Assembly: GCA_035541995.1 (NCBI GenBank)
Contig: DATKMG010000694.1
Span: forward strand, 1 to 7,992
Direction of reading: 5' to 3'
DNA length: 7,992 bases
DNA from: DATKMG01 sp035541995
GTDB taxonomy: Bacteria > Acidobacteriota > Terriglobia > Versatilivoradales > Versatilivoraceae
Of the stretch, positions 6,548-7,992 are shown in pieces. Every line of letters starts with the position of its first letter. Position 1 is the stretch's first letter. The notes under the pieces are model-generated. The model saw nothing but the letters and a program-made list of their open reading frames with translations, was not told where the DNA came from and made no database searches. The translations under genes and the position numbers were made by a program.

Positions 6548-7935
6548 TTGACAACGACATCATCTTCCAACCCTTGAAGTTCAGAAACCTCGTCGTGAAG
6601 AATCGAATTTTCCGTTCCAATCTTTCGGGTCGCTTTGACAATTACGACGGTTCAGGGACACAAGTACGACTCAACTGGGAAGAACGATTTGCCCGTGGTG
6701 GAGTGGGCGCCATTCTCACATCGTTTGTACCGATAGATATCCGAGGACGTATCCTCCCCTACTACGCCACGCTTGACCGCGACGAACGTATCCCCTTCTG
6801 GAGACAAGTGGGCGACGTCGTCCACCGATACGACTGCAAACTTATCCTGCAACTCAGTCACTCCGGCCGGCAGCGCGAAGTTGGTGGTATTGAGAACCTG
6901 GATAAGAGCGCACTAAGTTCCGTCAGCCGCATTGACTCGACTGACAAATTCCCGTGTGAGACGATGACCACAGATCAAATTCGGGAAACCGTCCACCAGT
7001 TTGCCGACGGGGCTTGCCGTGCCAAAAAGGCAGAGCTGGACGGAGTTGAACTCCATGCCTCGAGCGGTTACCTCTTTACGCAGTTTCTCAGTTCGGCCCT
7101 CAATGATCGTCAGGACCAATACGGCGGGTCCCTGGAAAATCGAACCCGCTTCCTGTTGGAGGTCCTCAGAGCCATTCGCAAGAGGGTGGGTGATGAATTT
7201 CACGTCCAAGTGAAGATCAGCGCAATCGATCAGGCCAACGCAGTTTATTTCTGGAAGAAAAAAGGGAACACTCTGGAAGAGTCGATTCAAGTCTGCAGGT
7301 GGATTGAGGAGGCTGGGGCCGATGCCGTTCATATATCGACAGGCAGTTCGTTTCCTCACCCGCTAAATCCGCCTGGCAGTTTTCCGGTCGCAGATGGCAT
7401 TCGAGCCAGCGGCCAGAAGAAACCTTCTGCCGCGACTCGAACCTCTTGGAAAACTCTAGAGACTCATTTCCAAATGCTTCAGCCGGTTTTCCGCTATTTC
7501 TGGAATCACGCAAGACCCAAGCAGATTGAAGGCATCAACGTCCCTGCGGCGCATGAAATCAAAAAGCACATCAAAATACCAGTTATCTGTACGGGTGGAT
7601 TCCAAACAGCATCTTACATCCGTCAAGTTCTCAGGGATGGGGCTTGCGATGCCGTCTCAATTGGCCGTTCTCTGATTGCCAACTATGACCTCGTGAAGAT
7701 TTTCGAGGCCGGTATTGATCGGCCACTCAAGCCTTGTACATACTGTAACAAGTGTCTTGCCAATGCCCTCGAGAGCCCCCTGGGCTGCTATGAAGTCTCA
7801 CGATACGACGGAGATCACGACAGAATGGTGAGAGAAATCATGTCTGTGTTTCAGCCCCCTGCCTTTTCCCAACCTGGTTCATGGGAAGGCTCAGGATTTG
7901 ACCGACGCATGATTATTTCTCGTTCGTCGAATTAG
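6544..7935 (+). CDS. NADH:flavin oxidoreductase, Old Yellow Enzyme family, variant active site
   Basis: A 463-residue cytoplasmic TIM-barrel flavoenzyme of the OYE/2,4-dienoyl-CoA reductase group, expected to bind FMN and reduce activated C=C bonds. Visible blocks are PLKFRNLVVKNRIFRSN (10-26), ERFARGGVGAILTS (47-60), LILQLSHSGRQ (100-110), LHASSGYLFTQFLSSALNDR (170-189), YGGSLENRTRF (193-203), PVICTGGF (346-353) and SIGRSLIANYDL (372-383). The substrate-binding pair, usually His-x-x-His or His-x-x-Asn, here reads H171-A-S-S174. A C-terminal cysteine set, C398, C401, C404 and C415, resembles the 4Fe-4S motif of FadH and trimethylamine dehydrogenase but with x2-x2-x10 spacing instead of x2-x3-x11. 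The NAD-binding domains of those larger enzymes are absent. A roughly 65-residue stretch (268-331) between the barrel strands is longer than usual. The start overlaps the preceding gene by 4 bases, with AAGGA 7 bases upstream. Confidence 0.9.
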   Translation: MIDNDIIFQPLKFRNLVVKNRIFRSNLSGRFDNYDGSGTQVRLNWEERFARGGVGAILTSFVPIDIRGRILPYYATLDRDERIPFWRQVGDVVHRYDCKLILQLSHSGRQREVGGIENLDKSALSSVSRIDSTDKFPCETMTTDQIRETVHQFADGACRAKKAELDGVELHASSGYLFTQFLSSALNDRQDQYGGSLENRTRFLLEVLRAIRKRVGDEFHVQVKISAIDQANAVYFWKKKGNTLEESIQVCRWIEEAGADAVHISTGSSFPHPLNPPGSFPVADGIRASGQKKPSAATRTSWKTLETHFQMLQPVFRYFWNHARPKQIEGINVPAAHEIKKHIKIPVICTGGFQTASYIRQVLRDGACDAVSIGRSLIANYDLVKIFEAGIDRPLKPCTYCNKCLANALESPLGCYEVSRYDGDHDRMVREIMSVFQPPAFSQPGSWEGSGFDRRMIISRSSN

Positions 7936-7965
7936 CATGCCACTGGCGTTTGGACGTTTTAGCTA

Positions 7966-7985
7966 CCCTCCTCGACGAAGGAGGG
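7966..7985 (+). other. Hairpin after the cluster, possible terminator or next ribosome binding site
   Basis: CCCTCCT (7966-7972) and AGGAGGG (7979-7985) pair perfectly around a 6-base loop, about 30 bases after the flavin oxidoreductase stop. No T tract follows within the window. The right arm contains AAGGAGG, an excellent Shine-Dalgarno sequence, so it may instead serve a gene starting just beyond 7992, with the left arm able to mask it. Confidence 0.4.
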
Positions 7986-7992
7986 GAGGTCG

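Noticed and set aside
6913..7359. Minus-strand 148-codon frame inside the flavin oxidoreductase gene
   Set aside because: It is antisense to strongly conserved motifs of the oxidoreductase and has no features of its own.
1..7992. CRISPR array, tRNA or rRNA genes, insertion sequence ends
   Set aside because: No regularly spaced repeats, no cloverleaf-like block with conserved T-arm sequence, no rRNA signature and no transposase coding region were seen on either strand.

Overview
The window suggests a chromosomal stretch from a bacterium of roughly even GC content, most likely an Acidobacteriota member or a close relative. The main taxonomic hint is a minus-strand relic of an Oar/CarboxypepD_reg-type TonB-dependent receptor, a family greatly expanded in that phylum. 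Supporting hints are a twin-arginine DUF362 protein paired with a DUF6599-like protein. The assignment is an inference. No rRNA, tRNA, CRISPR array, transposase or phage gene was found.

Layout. (1) Bases 1-179 hold no convincing gene but contain a strong imperfect inverted repeat (10-69) and a small hairpin just past the permease stop. (2) Bases 180-932, minus strand: an intact TauE/SafE-family permease with a good ribosome binding site. (3) Bases about 974-1717, minus strand: a roughly 248-codon fragment of a TonB-dependent receptor, cut at both ends and lying directly upstream of the permease. (4) Bases 1830-3858, plus strand: a two-gene unit with an 8-base overlap, encoding an exported DUF6599-like protein and a Tat-signal DUF362 protein, behind a possible promoter containing a consensus TTGACA. 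(5) Bases 3859-4253: a non-coding gap with small hairpins and a weak promoter candidate. (6) Bases 4254-7935, plus strand: a compact four-gene cluster, encoding a four-helix membrane protein, a membrane-anchored protein resembling lipocalin-like AttH/CrtC proteins, a small four-helix membrane protein, and an Old Yellow Enzyme-type flavin oxidoreductase with a changed active-site motif and cysteine motif. (7) Bases 7936-7992: a hairpin whose right arm also reads as a ribosome binding site for a gene beyond the window.

How the genes may work together. The four-gene cluster is the most interesting part. Gaps of 23 and 33 bases and a final 4-base overlap point to one transcript. Three products are membrane proteins or membrane-anchored and the fourth is a flavin reductase. 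A reasonable inference is reduction or modification of a hydrophobic unsaturated substrate such as a lipid or terpenoid at the membrane, but nothing in the sequence fixes the substrate. The DUF6599/DUF362 pair looks like a separate exported module of unknown function. The left end, with a receptor relic next to an intact transporter and a repeat, looks like an accessory or rearranged segment.
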